Source: Halobacteriales archaeon QH_10_65_19
GTDB lineage: Archaea > Halobacteriota > Halobacteria > Halobacteriales > Haloarculaceae
Reading direction: 5' to 3'
Length of the DNA stretch: 8,903 bases
Assembly (NCBI GenBank): GCA_003022085.1
Contig: PXQK01000015.1
Location: 1-8,903 of the forward strand
Notes under the pieces: model-generated
What the model saw: the letters and a program-made list of their open reading frames with translations, nothing else
Database searches by the model: none
What the model was told of the DNA's origin: nothing
Shown: positions 1-7,194 of the stretch, piece after piece
Layout of the letters: the number at the start of each line of letters is the position of its first letter
Position numbering within the stretch: the stretch's first letter is position 1
Position numbers and translations under genes: made by a program

Positions 1-156
1 GACGAGAAGGCCGGCGGCACCGTCCACCTCGCCATCGGCGACGACCACGGCATCGGCGGCGACGTCGAGGCGCCGATCCACCTTGACGGCATCCTCCGGG
101 AGCCGACGGTGTACGCCGACGGCGAGGAGGTCGAGTTGCCGAGCGGCCTGTCCTAA
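1..156 (+). CDS. M29-family aminopeptidase, C-terminal fragment
   Basis: This is the last 51 codons of a gene whose start lies left of the window; it is open in frame from base 1 and stops at TAA 154-156. The visible peptide contains GTVHLAIGDD, then a glycine pair, then APIHLDGILREPTVYADG. That pattern (a GT-hydrophobic-HLA-G strand, then IHLD and a xPTVYxDGE ending) is the usual C-terminus of M29 metallo-aminopeptidases, which remove N-terminal residues from peptides using two metal ions. The His and Asp of the HLD triplet (visible residues 27 and 29) are the expected last metal ligands. The rest of the active site is outside the window, so activity cannot be judged. Codon use matches the neighbours. 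The menF gene follows on the same strand after a 183-bp gap holding a large inverted repeat, so the two are probably separate transcription units. Confidence 0.72.
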   Translation, partial: DEKAGGTVHLAIGDDHGIGGDVEAPIHLDGILREPTVYADGEEVELPSGLS

Positions 157-183
157 CGGGACCGAGCATCAGTAGACGACGAA

Positions 184-309
184 GCCGACTCATACTGTCG
201 GACGTGACTCTGTGGAATAGCAAGACACGCAAACCGGTGTATTCGCGCGTTTCAGCACGATTCCGGGGTGGAAATATCCACGTACTCACGTCCGACAGTA
301 TAGTCAGGC
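184..309. repeat. Long imperfect inverted repeat upstream of menF
   Basis: The core arms ATACTGTCGGACGTGA (192-207) and TCACGTCCGACAGTAT (286-301) are perfectly complementary over 16 bases. The complementarity continues in both directions with small interruptions: inward to about 219 and 275 (GTGGAATA facing TATCCAC), and outward to about 184 and 309 (GCC-GACT facing AGTC-A-GGC, with one-base bulges). The total is about 35 bases per arm around a loop of about 55 bases. It fills most of the gap between the aminopeptidase and menF. It could be a small non-autonomous transposable element (MITE), a paired operator or a transcript hairpin. I see no target-site duplication, which counts against a simple recent insertion. 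The arms are read directly from the sequence; the function is not known. Confidence 0.8.
299..304 (+). promoter_or_regulatory. Candidate TATA box for menFD
   Basis: The hexamer TATAGT lies about 38 bases before the menF ATG. An archaeal TATA box sits roughly 26 bases before the transcript start, so the start would fall near 325-330 and leave a leader of about 10-15 bases. That fits the lack of a Shine-Dalgarno sequence before menF. The hexamer overlaps the outer end of the right arm of the inverted repeat, so anything binding the repeat would compete with TBP. This is a sequence guess only. Confidence 0.35.
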
Positions 310-339
310 TGATACCGCGGGAGCCCTAACTGGCACCAG

Positions 340-1704
340 ATGGATTCAACGCGGAGCGAGGGACAGCCGGCCGCCGCGGCCGCCGAACGGGTCGTCGTCC
401 GCGGCTGTCGGGTCGACACTGCGCCGGTTCGGGCAGTACTGACTGCGCTCGACCGGCCACGGCTAGGCTGGGCGGACGCGACGGAGACGCTCGCCGCGGG
501 CGGAACCGCCGCGGTCGTTACCGCGTCCGGCCCCGAACGGTTCGACACGGTGTCGCGCCGGGCTGCGACCGTTTTCGAGGGGCTGGAGACGGTCGACACC
601 CTTCCGACCGGCGCGCGGCCGCGGTTCTACGGCGGCTTCGCGTTCACAGACAGCCACAGGGCCACCCTCGACGAGGCTGAGCCGGCGACGGACCACACCT
701 GGCAGGGGTTTCCGGCCGCGAAGTTCGTGCTGCCGGCAGTCCAGTTCTCGCTCACTGTTGACGGCGCGTGGCTGACGGCCGCCGGGGCCGGTCCGAACGC
801 GGAGTCGAGGGCCACTGCCCGCCTGGAACGCTTTCGGGATCGCATCGAGGCACTCCCCGAGTTCGAGATCTCGTCGCCGCCGGGCGTCCGCGGGCGTGCG
901 TACGAGCCGTCGAGAGCCGCCTGGCACCGGCAGGTCGAGGCCGCCGTCTCCCGGATCCGTGACGGGCACCTCCGGAAGGTAGTGCTCGCTCAGTCGCTGT
1001 CGGTCGACCTCGAGGAGCGGGTCACCGTCGCCGACCTGCTCGCACGGCTCGGCGACTCCTACCCGGGCTGTTATCGCTTCCTGTTCGAGGGATCGACGGG
1101 CGGTTCGTTCTTCGGCGCGACTCCCGAACGACTCGTGACGGTTCGAGGGAACAGCGTCGAGACAGAGGCGCTCGCAGGCTCGATCGGCCGGGGCGAGACC
1201 AGGGCCGAGGACGAGTGGCTGGCAAACCGACTCAGGGAGAGCGGAAAGAACAACCACGAACACGACCTCGTCGTCGAGGCGATCCGCGACCAGCTTGCGG
1301 GGTTGACCGACGGTGTCGAAACGGGCGAGCGGAGCATTCGCCAGCTTGCGAACGTCCAGCACCTCCGGACGCCGCTGCGGGCGTCACTGTCGCGGGAAGA
1401 GCACGTGCTCAGGCTCGTGGAGGCGTTACATCCGACACCGGCCGTCGGCGGACTCCCGCCCGGGCATGCGATGGAAACGATCCGCGAGACGGAAGCGTTC
1501 GACCGCGGCTGGTACGCGGCCCCGGTCGGCTGGTTCGACGCCGACAGGAACGGGACGTTCGCTGTCGCGATCCGGTCGGCCGTCGCGAGAGACACCGACG
1601 CACGGCTGTTCGCCGGCGCCGGCATCGTCCGCGACAGCGACCCCGACGCCGAATGGGACGAGCTCCAGCTGAAGTACCGTCCCGTGCTCGACGAACTGGT
1701 ATGA
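340..1704 (+). CDS. menF: Isochorismate synthase MenF
   Basis: This 454-residue cytoplasmic enzyme converts chorismate to isochorismate, the entry step of menaquinone synthesis. The chorismate-binding domain fills the C-terminal half. The expected catalytic residues are visible: the base Lys213 in RKVVLAQSL, the general acid Glu263 in GATPERL, the Mg-ligand Glu307 in NNHEHDLV (44 residues later, the same spacing as in E. coli MenF and EntC), and Glu438/Glu441 with Lys445 in AEWDELQLK. HPTPAVGGLP and AGAGIV are further family signatures. The N-terminal 180 residues are the more variable half. ATG at 340 is the best start; no Shine-Dalgarno is seen, as in short-leader or leaderless haloarchaeal messages. 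The stop overlaps the menD start (ATGA), so the two are probably translated together. A salicylate- or siderophore-type isochorismate synthase is the alternative, but the menD neighbour decides for menaquinone. Confidence 0.95.
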   Translation: MDSTRSEGQPAAAAAERVVVRGCRVDTAPVRAVLTALDRPRLGWADATETLAAGGTAAVVTASGPERFDTVSRRAATVFEGLETVDTLPTGARPRFYGGFAFTDSHRATLDEAEPATDHTWQGFPAAKFVLPAVQFSLTVDGAWLTAAGAGPNAESRATARLERFRDRIEALPEFEISSPPGVRGRAYEPSRAAWHRQVEAAVSRIRDGHLRKVVLAQSLSVDLEERVTVADLLARLGDSYPGCYRFLFEGSTGGSFFGATPERLVTVRGNSVETEALAGSIGRGETRAEDEWLANRLRESGKNNHEHDLVVEAIRDQLAGLTDGVETGERSIRQLANVQHLRTPLRASLSREEHVLRLVEALHPTPAVGGLPPGHAMETIRETEAFDRGWYAAPVGWFDADRNGTFAVAIRSAVARDTDARLFAGAGIVRDSDPDAEWDELQLKYRPVLDELV

Positions 1705-3524
1705 CCGCGCCGAACCGCAACACGCTGTGGGCGGAGACGCTCGTCGCAGAGCTCGCCGAGGCCGGGATCGACGCCGTCTGCCTGGCACCGGGCAGCAGGT
1801 CCACACCGCTGACAGTTGCCTTTGCAGAGCACGGGGCTGTCCGGACCTTCTCGCACCTGGACGAGCGGTCCGCCGCGTTTTTTGCACTCGGACGGGCCCG
1901 GGTGACCGGGACGCCGACCCCTGTCGTCTGTACCTCCGGGACTGCGGCGGCCAACTTCCACCCGGCTGTGCTGGAGGCAGACGAGAGCCGCGTGCCGCTG
2001 CTCGTGCTGACCGCCGATCGGCCGCCGGAGCTATCCGACAGCGGGGCGAACCAGACGACCGACCAGGAGAAGCTGTACGGGGACGCCGTCCGCTGGTACC
2101 ACACGCTGGCCGAACCCGAGGCGGAGGCCCGCAAACTCCGGTCGCTCCGGGTCACCGCGGCCCGGGCGGTCGCCGAGACGACGGGGACGCCCCCCGGCCC
2201 GGTTCACCTCAACGTCCCGTTCCGCAAACCGCTTGAACCGACGCCGGTGCCGGGCGACGTCCCCGAGGAGGTCGGTCGGTGGTCGCTCGCCGCCGGCGGC
2301 CGCGAGGGACCGTTCGTCAAGACGGACCGCGGCGAGTTGCGTCCCTCCGAGAGAACCATCTCGCGGCTGGCGACCGCGATCGACGGAGTCGACCGTGGAC
2401 TGATCGTCACTGGTCCGGCCGACAGCCCGACGCCGGGCCGGGAGCTCCTGTGCCGCCTCGCCGCTGCGACCGGGTTTCCGGTGCTCGCGGACCCGCTGTC
2501 GGGTCACCGGTTCGGACCACACGTCGACCGCAACGACGTCACCATCTGTGGCGGCTACGACTCGTATCTCGACGCCGCTGATTCGTTCCCCGATCCCGGG
2601 GTCGTAATCCGGTTCGGGGCCTCACCCACCTCCAAAACCCTGCGGAAGTACCTCGCGGCGGCGGAGACCCAGCAGGTGGTCGTCGACCCGGCCGGCGGCT
2701 GGCGCGAGGCGGAGTTCACCGCCACGGAGCTGCTGGCCGCCACCCCGGGCAGGGTGGCGACCGCGCTCGCGGCGGCCGTGGAGTCGCCCGCGTCCAGTGA
2801 GTACCGCGAGCTGTTCGAGCGGACCGAGTCTCACTACTGGGAGGCCATCGGGAGCGCGTACACGACCGGGTGGGAGGGAGTCGCGGGCGAAAGCACGACG
2901 GCTGCGGAGTCGGACGCAGGGGGTGATCTCTTCGAGGGAGCGGTCCTCCACACGGTCGCCGGGGAGTGTCCCGAGGGTGCGACACTGTTCGTCTCCAACA
3001 GCATGCCGGTCCGTGACCTCGATCGGTTCGGCGAGCCGCGATCCACACCGCTTTACGTCCTCGGCAACCGGGGGGTGAGCGGCATCGACGGCGTCACCTC
3101 GACGGCGCTGGGTGCCGGCAGTGCCGCCGACGGCCCGCTCGTGCTCGTGATCGGCGATATCGCCTACTACCACGACATGAACGGGCTGCTCGCGCTCCGC
3201 CGGTGTGGCGTCGACGCGACGGTTGTCCTGATCAACAACGACGGCGGCGGGATCTTCCACAAACTCCCCGTCGAGTCGTTCGATCCACCGTTCACAGAGC
3301 AGTTCCGGACGCCACACGGCCTCGATTTCTCGCCGACGGGCGACCTCTACGGGTTCCCCGTCGACCAGTTTGTTGCGCTCGATCAGTTCCGGGAAGCCCT
3401 TGAAGCCGCTGTCGGGAGCGGCGACACACGCGTGCTCTCTGTTCGCCTCGACGCCGAGCGGAGTCATCGACGGCGGGAGGCGGTCCACGAGGCGGTCTGT
3501 CGGTCCCTGCCGTCCGGCGAGTGA
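1701..3524 (+). CDS. menD: SEPHCHC synthase MenD (thiamine diphosphate enzyme)
   Basis: This 607-residue protein is a 2-succinyl-5-enolpyruvyl-6-hydroxy-3-cyclohexene-1-carboxylate synthase. It joins isochorismate and 2-oxoglutarate with loss of CO2, the second step of menaquinone synthesis. The N-terminal pyrimidine-binding domain shows APGSRSTPL and HLDER, whose glutamate is residue 55, the same position as the ThDP-activating Glu55 of E. coli MenD; CTSGTAAANFHPAV follows. The C-terminal pyrophosphate domain has the metal/ThDP motif starting at GDIAYYHDMNG (485-495) and ending INNDGGGIF (511-519). The open frame extends upstream to 1215, but that part overlaps menF out of frame and has no MenD character. 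ATG 1701 overlaps the menF stop by four bases and starts the protein in register with its family. menB, menE, menC and menA do not follow in this window. The gene ends 10 bp from the convergent J-protein gene. Confidence 0.96.
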   Translation: MTAPNRNTLWAETLVAELAEAGIDAVCLAPGSRSTPLTVAFAEHGAVRTFSHLDERSAAFFALGRARVTGTPTPVVCTSGTAAANFHPAVLEADESRVPLLVLTADRPPELSDSGANQTTDQEKLYGDAVRWYHTLAEPEAEARKLRSLRVTAARAVAETTGTPPGPVHLNVPFRKPLEPTPVPGDVPEEVGRWSLAAGGREGPFVKTDRGELRPSERTISRLATAIDGVDRGLIVTGPADSPTPGRELLCRLAAATGFPVLADPLSGHRFGPHVDRNDVTICGGYDSYLDAADSFPDPGVVIRFGASPTSKTLRKYLAAAETQQVVVDPAGGWREAEFTATELLAATPGRVATALAAAVESPASSEYRELFERTESHYWEAIGSAYTTGWEGVAGESTTAAESDAGGDLFEGAVLHTVAGECPEGATLFVSNSMPVRDLDRFGEPRSTPLYVLGNRGVSGIDGVTSTALGAGSAADGPLVLVIGDIAYYHDMNGLLALRRCGVDATVVLINNDGGGIFHKLPVESFDPPFTEQFRTPHGLDFSPTGDLYGFPVDQFVALDQFREALEAAVGSGDTRVLSVRLDAERSHRRREAVHEAVCRSLPSGE

Positions 3525-3534
3525 TGTGATACGG

Positions 3535-4416
3535 TCACCCGGCGCTGACCGGGCGGATCGCAACCCTGGTCAGCAGGGAGAGACCGAATGGGAACACCAC
3601 GGCGAGTATGGCAAAAAACGCCTGGATGCTGACCAGGTCGACGCCCAGCCAGACTATCGTGAGCGGCAGCAACACCGACCAGATCCCGAACACGGCGATG
3701 CCCACCTCGGGGACGCTCTGGAGGAACGCGATCACCAGAATCGCACACATTGCGACCGTGAGGTTGACTGCGATGGGAAACTGTGGCACCAGCGCTCCGA
3801 ACAGCAACACCGGGTAGACGACAAAGGTAGCACAGAGCAGAATCAGCGACCGCTGGTCGACGAACATCCGGCCGTGGCGGTACCGGTCGCCGCCCCTGTT
3901 GACCGCGAACGACGCATCCGTGTTCCAGGCCTGCCAGTCGCCGGTGCCCTCGGCCGGATCGGAGTCTGTACCCCTGTTTCCCTCGTACCAGGAGTTGCCA
4001 CGACCCTGGGTCTTACGTCCGTTTCCTCCGTTGTGACTCACCGTCCCACCGCCTTCCGCCGTTCCGGTCGTCGCTCCGGCCCTCCCCGTTCTGGACTCGG
4101 TCTCCGCTGATGCCGATTCTCTGCGGGGGCCGCCGGGCCGATCGTTTCCTGGTTCTGCTGAGTCACTCCCGGTGTCGGATGGCGATGTCTCGGCCTCGAG
4201 GAACGCTTCGTGGCCGAGCCTATCATAGCGGGTCCGTTCGTTCTCGTCGGTGAGGACTTCCTTCGCTTCGATCAGCCGTCTGGTTCGCTCGCCTGCGTCC
4301 TCGTCGTCGCTGACGTCGGGGTGGATCTCTTTGAGTCTCTCCCGGTAGGCCCGCTCTATCTCGTCCTCGGAGGCGTCCGGCGCGACGCCCAGCAACTCGT
4401 AGTAGCTCTCTGCCAC
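3535..4416 (-). CDS. Membrane-anchored J-domain (DnaJ-like) protein
   Basis: This 293-residue protein begins with a J domain (about residues 4-70: YYELLGV, helix II with YRERLKEI, HPD at 32-34, then a helix ending in RYDRLG). Residues 75-185 form a low-complexity linker rich in Ser, Gly, Thr, Glu and Asp. From residue 190 to near the C-terminus there are about four hydrophobic helices (SLILLCATFVVYPVLLFGAL is the first). It has no Gly/Phe zinc-finger or CTD substrate domains, so it is not a canonical DnaJ. It probably recruits DnaK at the membrane; the client is unknown. GTG 4416 is chosen because the J domain starts immediately after it; a start further upstream (ATG 4554) would add 46 residues unlike the family and run into the divergent spacer. 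No Shine-Dalgarno is seen. It is convergent with menD and divergent from the lipoprotein gene. Confidence 0.85.
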   Translation of the reverse strand: MAESYYELLGVAPDASEDEIERAYRERLKEIHPDVSDDEDAGERTRRLIEAKEVLTDENERTRYDRLGHEAFLEAETSPSDTGSDSAEPGNDRPGGPRRESASAETESRTGRAGATTGTAEGGGTVSHNGGNGRKTQGRGNSWYEGNRGTDSDPAEGTGDWQAWNTDASFAVNRGGDRYRHGRMFVDQRSLILLCATFVVYPVLLFGALVPQFPIAVNLTVAMCAILVIAFLQSVPEVGIAVFGIWSVLLPLTIVWLGVDLVSIQAFFAILAVVFPFGLSLLTRVAIRPVSAG

Positions 4417-4640
4417 GGCTGACCGTTGTGACTCTGTATGGGTGATTCGAACGTAAATCTGTATCGGCCCCGCTCGCAGTGATTTTTTCCGGGACTCCCC
4501 GAAATGTGGGTACAGCCCTGGGTCCGAGGCAGGCGATTTTTGTCTGCGCGACACGAACGGGTGGAGAGAGACAGCGTGCAGTATCGACAGCTCCTGTACA
4601 GTTCCCGCGGGACCGCCCGCAGACGCCGGGGTGGACCGGC
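4417..4640. other. Divergent intergenic spacer
   Basis: This 224-bp region separates the J-domain gene from the lipoprotein gene and must hold both promoters. It has two short T-runs on the plus strand (4483-4488 and 4537-4541), an 8-base palindrome CTGTACAG (4594-4601), and a small stem GCGGG/CCCGC (4607-4611 and 4616-4620). The reading frame of the lipoprotein stays open through the left part, but the peptide there has no signal-peptide or family character. I could not identify a convincing TATA box for the lipoprotein gene. Confidence 0.5.
4452..4458 (-). promoter_or_regulatory. Candidate TATA element for the J-domain gene
   Basis: Read on the minus strand, ATTTACG lies about 36-42 bases before the GTG start at 4416. 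It resembles the haloarchaeal TTTAWA box, and would put the transcript start near 4430 with a leader of about a dozen bases. The support is position and A/T content in an otherwise GC-rich spacer; this is a weak prediction. Confidence 0.3.
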
Positions 4641-5918
4641 GTGAGACGCCTCCTGTTCGTGGGGTTGCTTCTCCTGCTCGCGGGCTGTGCTGCTCCCCAC
4701 GCCGAGGAGACGGGCCTCGAGCCGACGGTCGGCGAGGTCGACGGCGTCACCCACAACCAGAGCATTGACGTCACGGCCGAGGACGGGTTCACCGAGCAAG
4801 AGCTGGATCTGCTCGTCAAGCGGTCCATGGCCCGCATCGAGGTCCTGCGGGAGTTGCCGTTCGAACGGCTGGTCGATGTGGAGGTGCTCAGCCGCGAGGA
4901 GTACCGCGACCGGCGCCGGAACCGGTCGGTCGAGGAGACGCGACGACAGTGGGAGAATCAGGTCTGGGAGGGGCTGTTCATCGTCGGCGAGGACCGCGAC
5001 GTGACGGCGGTCCGCGACCAGACGTTCGGCGAGTCCGTCCAGGGGTTCTACCTGCCCGGCCGCGGCCGGATCGTCATCGTGAGCGACTCGGAGACACCGA
5101 CCGTCGACAAGCGGACGCTCGTTCACGAGCTCGTCCACGCGCTCCAGGATCAGCAGTTCGGCCTGCGAGACCGGCCGCCAACCCAGGACGGGCAGATGGC
5201 CCGCAACGGCGTCGTCGAGGGGGAAGCATCACTGCTCCCCCGGCTGTACCTGGACCGGTGTGACGACGAGTGGACCTGCGTCCGACCGGAAACGGAGGAC
5301 AGCGGCGGCGAGGTAGATCCCGGGCTGTTCCAGGTCGTCATCTACCCCTACACCCAGGGACCCATGTTCGTCGAGACGATCCAGGCCCGGGACGGCTGGG
5401 AGGGTGTCGACGGCCTGCACGAGACGCTGCCCGAGAGCACCGAGCAGGTGATCCACCCCGAGAAGTACCCCGACGAGGACCCGATAGCGGTGAACGTCAC
5501 CGACCGCTCCTCTGCGGAGTGGTCGCGCATCGACCACGACCCCGACGGCGAGCGGCTCGGCGAGGCCGCCGTCTTCTCGATGCTGGCCGTCAACGAGGTC
5601 ATCGAGGCGGGCTCCCGGGAGTACCGCCATCCTGCCTCTGCGGGCTGGGGTGGCGACGAACTCGTCCCCTACCGGGGCGACGACGGGTTCGGCTACGTCT
5701 GGGAGCTCGCGTGGGACACCGAGGAGGACGCAGCCGCCTTCCACGACGCCTACCGCGACCTCCTGTCGAGCCACGACGCCGAACAGGTCGGCGAGAATCG
5801 CTACGTCATCTCCGACGGCCCCTTCGAGGACGCGTTCCGGGTCACCCGGGATGGCCACACCGTCCGGGTCGTCAACGCTCCCACGCCCGACCAGCTCCGG
5901 GAAATACACGGCGGCTAA
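4641..5918 (+). CDS. Surface lipoprotein with HExxH metalloprotease signature (Hvo_1808-like)
   Basis: This 425-residue secreted protein begins VRRLLFVGLLLLLAGC: an Arg pair, a hydrophobic core and a lipobox LAGC whose Cys (about residue 16) would be lipid-modified, so it is expected to sit outside the cell membrane. The Arg pair could serve Tat export, common for haloarchaeal lipoproteins. The mature part carries HELVHALQDQQF (His162, Glu163, His166) and, about 30 residues on, VVEGEASLL (Glu193/Glu195), a plausible third zinc ligand as in gluzincin peptidases. Cys207 and Cys213 could form a disulfide. The overall pattern recalls the haloarchaeal Hvo_1808 family of surface proteins, by memory only. 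GTG 4641 is preferred because it gives a clean signal peptide; a weak purine-rich GGGGTGG lies just before it. Protease activity is inferred from the motif; the substrate is unknown. Confidence 0.75.
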   Translation: MRRLLFVGLLLLLAGCAAPHAEETGLEPTVGEVDGVTHNQSIDVTAEDGFTEQELDLLVKRSMARIEVLRELPFERLVDVEVLSREEYRDRRRNRSVEETRRQWENQVWEGLFIVGEDRDVTAVRDQTFGESVQGFYLPGRGRIVIVSDSETPTVDKRTLVHELVHALQDQQFGLRDRPPTQDGQMARNGVVEGEASLLPRLYLDRCDDEWTCVRPETEDSGGEVDPGLFQVVIYPYTQGPMFVETIQARDGWEGVDGLHETLPESTEQVIHPEKYPDEDPIAVNVTDRSSAEWSRIDHDPDGERLGEAAVFSMLAVNEVIEAGSREYRHPASAGWGGDELVPYRGDDGFGYVWELAWDTEEDAAAFHDAYRDLLSSHDAEQVGENRYVISDGPFEDAFRVTRDGHTVRVVNAPTPDQLREIHGG

Positions 5919-5953
5919 CCGCTCCACAGGGCGCGCACAGGAGCAAAAGCGCC

Positions 5954-5959
5954 TTACAA
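5954..5959 (+). promoter_or_regulatory. Candidate promoter for nicotinate phosphoribosyltransferase
   Basis: The 77-bp gap before the ATG at 5996 contains AAAAGCGCCTTACAA (5945-5959). The TTACAA part sits about 40 bases before the start codon, and the A-rich stretch ahead of it could serve as a BRE. The predicted transcript start would leave a leader of about 15 bases, and no Shine-Dalgarno is present. The T-rich TCTTTTCTTG that follows (5965-5974) might also end the upstream lipoprotein transcript. Confidence 0.33.
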
Positions 5960-5995
5960 CGCAATCTTTTCTTGTGGACCGATCAAAGCCGGTGT

Positions 5996-7147
5996 ATGAG
6001 CCAGTTCAACATCGTGCCGCCGGAGGCTATCGCGTCGGGCGACGCCACGGACGCCTACTTCGACCGGACCGTGGAGTCACTGGAGCACGCGGAGAAGAAC
6101 CCGACTGTCGTCGCCGAGGTGACTGCATCACAGTTTCCCTCGGGTGAGTTCCACCTGTTTGCGGGCCTCAAAGACGCCGCCCACCTGCTGTCTGGCCGCG
6201 GTATCGACGCCGACGCGCTCCGCGAGGGGCAGCTGTTCGACGGCGGTCCGGTGGTGCGGATCGAGGGGTCGTACCTGGAGTTCTGCCGGCTCGAAACCGC
6301 GCTCCTGGGCTTTCTCTCCCACGCGACAGGGGTCGCAACGGCCGCGCTCGAGGCCCGCCGGGCCGCTCCCGACTCACTGGTACTGTCTTTCGGTACCCGC
6401 CACGTCCACCCCTCGATCGCCGGTATGGTCGAGCGAAGCGCCCTGATCGGCGGCCTCGACGGCATCTCGAACGTCGCCGCCGGCGGCGTGATCGGCCGCG
6501 AGGCAGGCGGAACGATGCCACACGCGCTGCTCGTCTGCTTTGGCGAAGGCAATCAGGAAGCAGCCTGGCAGGCGTTCGACGAGGCCGTCGACCCCAACGT
6601 CCCCCGTGTCGCTCTCTGTGACACCTACAGCGACGAGGTCGACGAGGCGATCCGGGCCGCCGAGGCGGTTCCAAACCTCGACAGCGTCCGGATCGACACC
6701 ACCTCCTCCAGGCGGGGGGACTTCCGCCAGATCCTCAGAGAGATCCGGTGGGAACTCGACGCGCGGGGCCACGAGGACGTCGACATCTTCGCCAGCGGCG
6801 GCATCGATCCGGCGGCGATCCGCGAACTCCGCGACGTCGCAGACGGCTTCGGCGTCGGCTCGCACGTCAGCAACGCGGACCCGCTGGATTTCGCGCTGGA
6901 CATCGTCACGGTCGAAGGCAGGCCCGCAGCGAAGCGGGGGAAACTCGGCGGCGCAAAGCAGGTGTACCGGACGCCGGAGGGCGGCCACCACGTCGGCCTC
7001 GCGGACCGCGACGGACCGGCTGGTGGTGACCCGCTGCTGGAGCCGCTGATCCGCGACGGCGAACTCGTCAGGACGTTCGACATCGACGACGGGGCGGAGC
7101 GCGCGGCGGCGGACGCAGAACTGGTCGGGTTTGGCGCCGAAAACTAA
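5996..7147 (+). CDS. Nicotinate phosphoribosyltransferase (archaeal, QPRTase-like)
   Basis: This 383-residue cytosolic enzyme is predicted to join nicotinate and PRPP to give nicotinate mononucleotide, using ATP, in NAD salvage. The N-terminal part alternates a substrate-tunnel domain (MSQFNIVPPEAI, LLSGRGIDADAL, GPVVRIEGSYLEFCRLETALLGFLS split over two stretches) with an alpha/beta barrel. Family signatures are SFGTRHVHP (Thr134, Arg135, His136), ISNVAAGG, the barrel strand DIFASGGID (Gly268-Gly269), and GFGVGSHV (286-291), which bind phosphate. KRGKLGGAKQVYR near the C-terminus is also typical. Quinolinate phosphoribosyltransferase (NadC) is the main alternative, but it is shorter (about 280 residues) and lacks the RHVHP motif. 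ATG 5996 is the first in-frame start that gives family-like protein; the frame upstream of it overlaps the lipoprotein gene. It precedes uppS by 47 bp and may share its transcript. Confidence 0.88.
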   Translation: MSQFNIVPPEAIASGDATDAYFDRTVESLEHAEKNPTVVAEVTASQFPSGEFHLFAGLKDAAHLLSGRGIDADALREGQLFDGGPVVRIEGSYLEFCRLETALLGFLSHATGVATAALEARRAAPDSLVLSFGTRHVHPSIAGMVERSALIGGLDGISNVAAGGVIGREAGGTMPHALLVCFGEGNQEAAWQAFDEAVDPNVPRVALCDTYSDEVDEAIRAAEAVPNLDSVRIDTTSSRRGDFRQILREIRWELDARGHEDVDIFASGGIDPAAIRELRDVADGFGVGSHVSNADPLDFALDIVTVEGRPAAKRGKLGGAKQVYRTPEGGHHVGLADRDGPAGGDPLLEPLIRDGELVRTFDIDDGAERAAADAELVGFGAEN

Positions 7148-7194
7148 AGGACGGAAACACAAGAGCCTTGTCGACGGGATAGAAAGTATCACCA

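Noticed and set aside
463..1362. Long open frame of about 299 codons on the minus strand inside menF
   Set aside because: It is a shadow of the GC-rich menF codons; the peptide has no domain character and menF has all its catalytic residues.
1215..1700. Upstream in-frame extension of menD
   Set aside because: It overlaps menF in another frame, is full of Arg and Pro typical of shadow translation, and MenD homology starts at ATG 1701 with Glu55 in register.
3370..4110. Open frame of 246 codons on the plus strand opposite the J-domain gene
   Set aside because: Composition is typical of an antisense shadow and it overlaps the end of menD as well; the minus-strand protein has a clear J domain and membrane helices.
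4607..4620. GCGGG/CCCGC stem as a terminator or operator
   Set aside because: Five pairs of G and C are expected by chance in such GC-rich DNA, and no T-run follows.
5229..5927. Open frame of 232 codons on the minus strand across the lipoprotein gene
   Set aside because: Antisense shadow in GC-rich sequence; the plus strand has a signal peptide and the HExxH motif.
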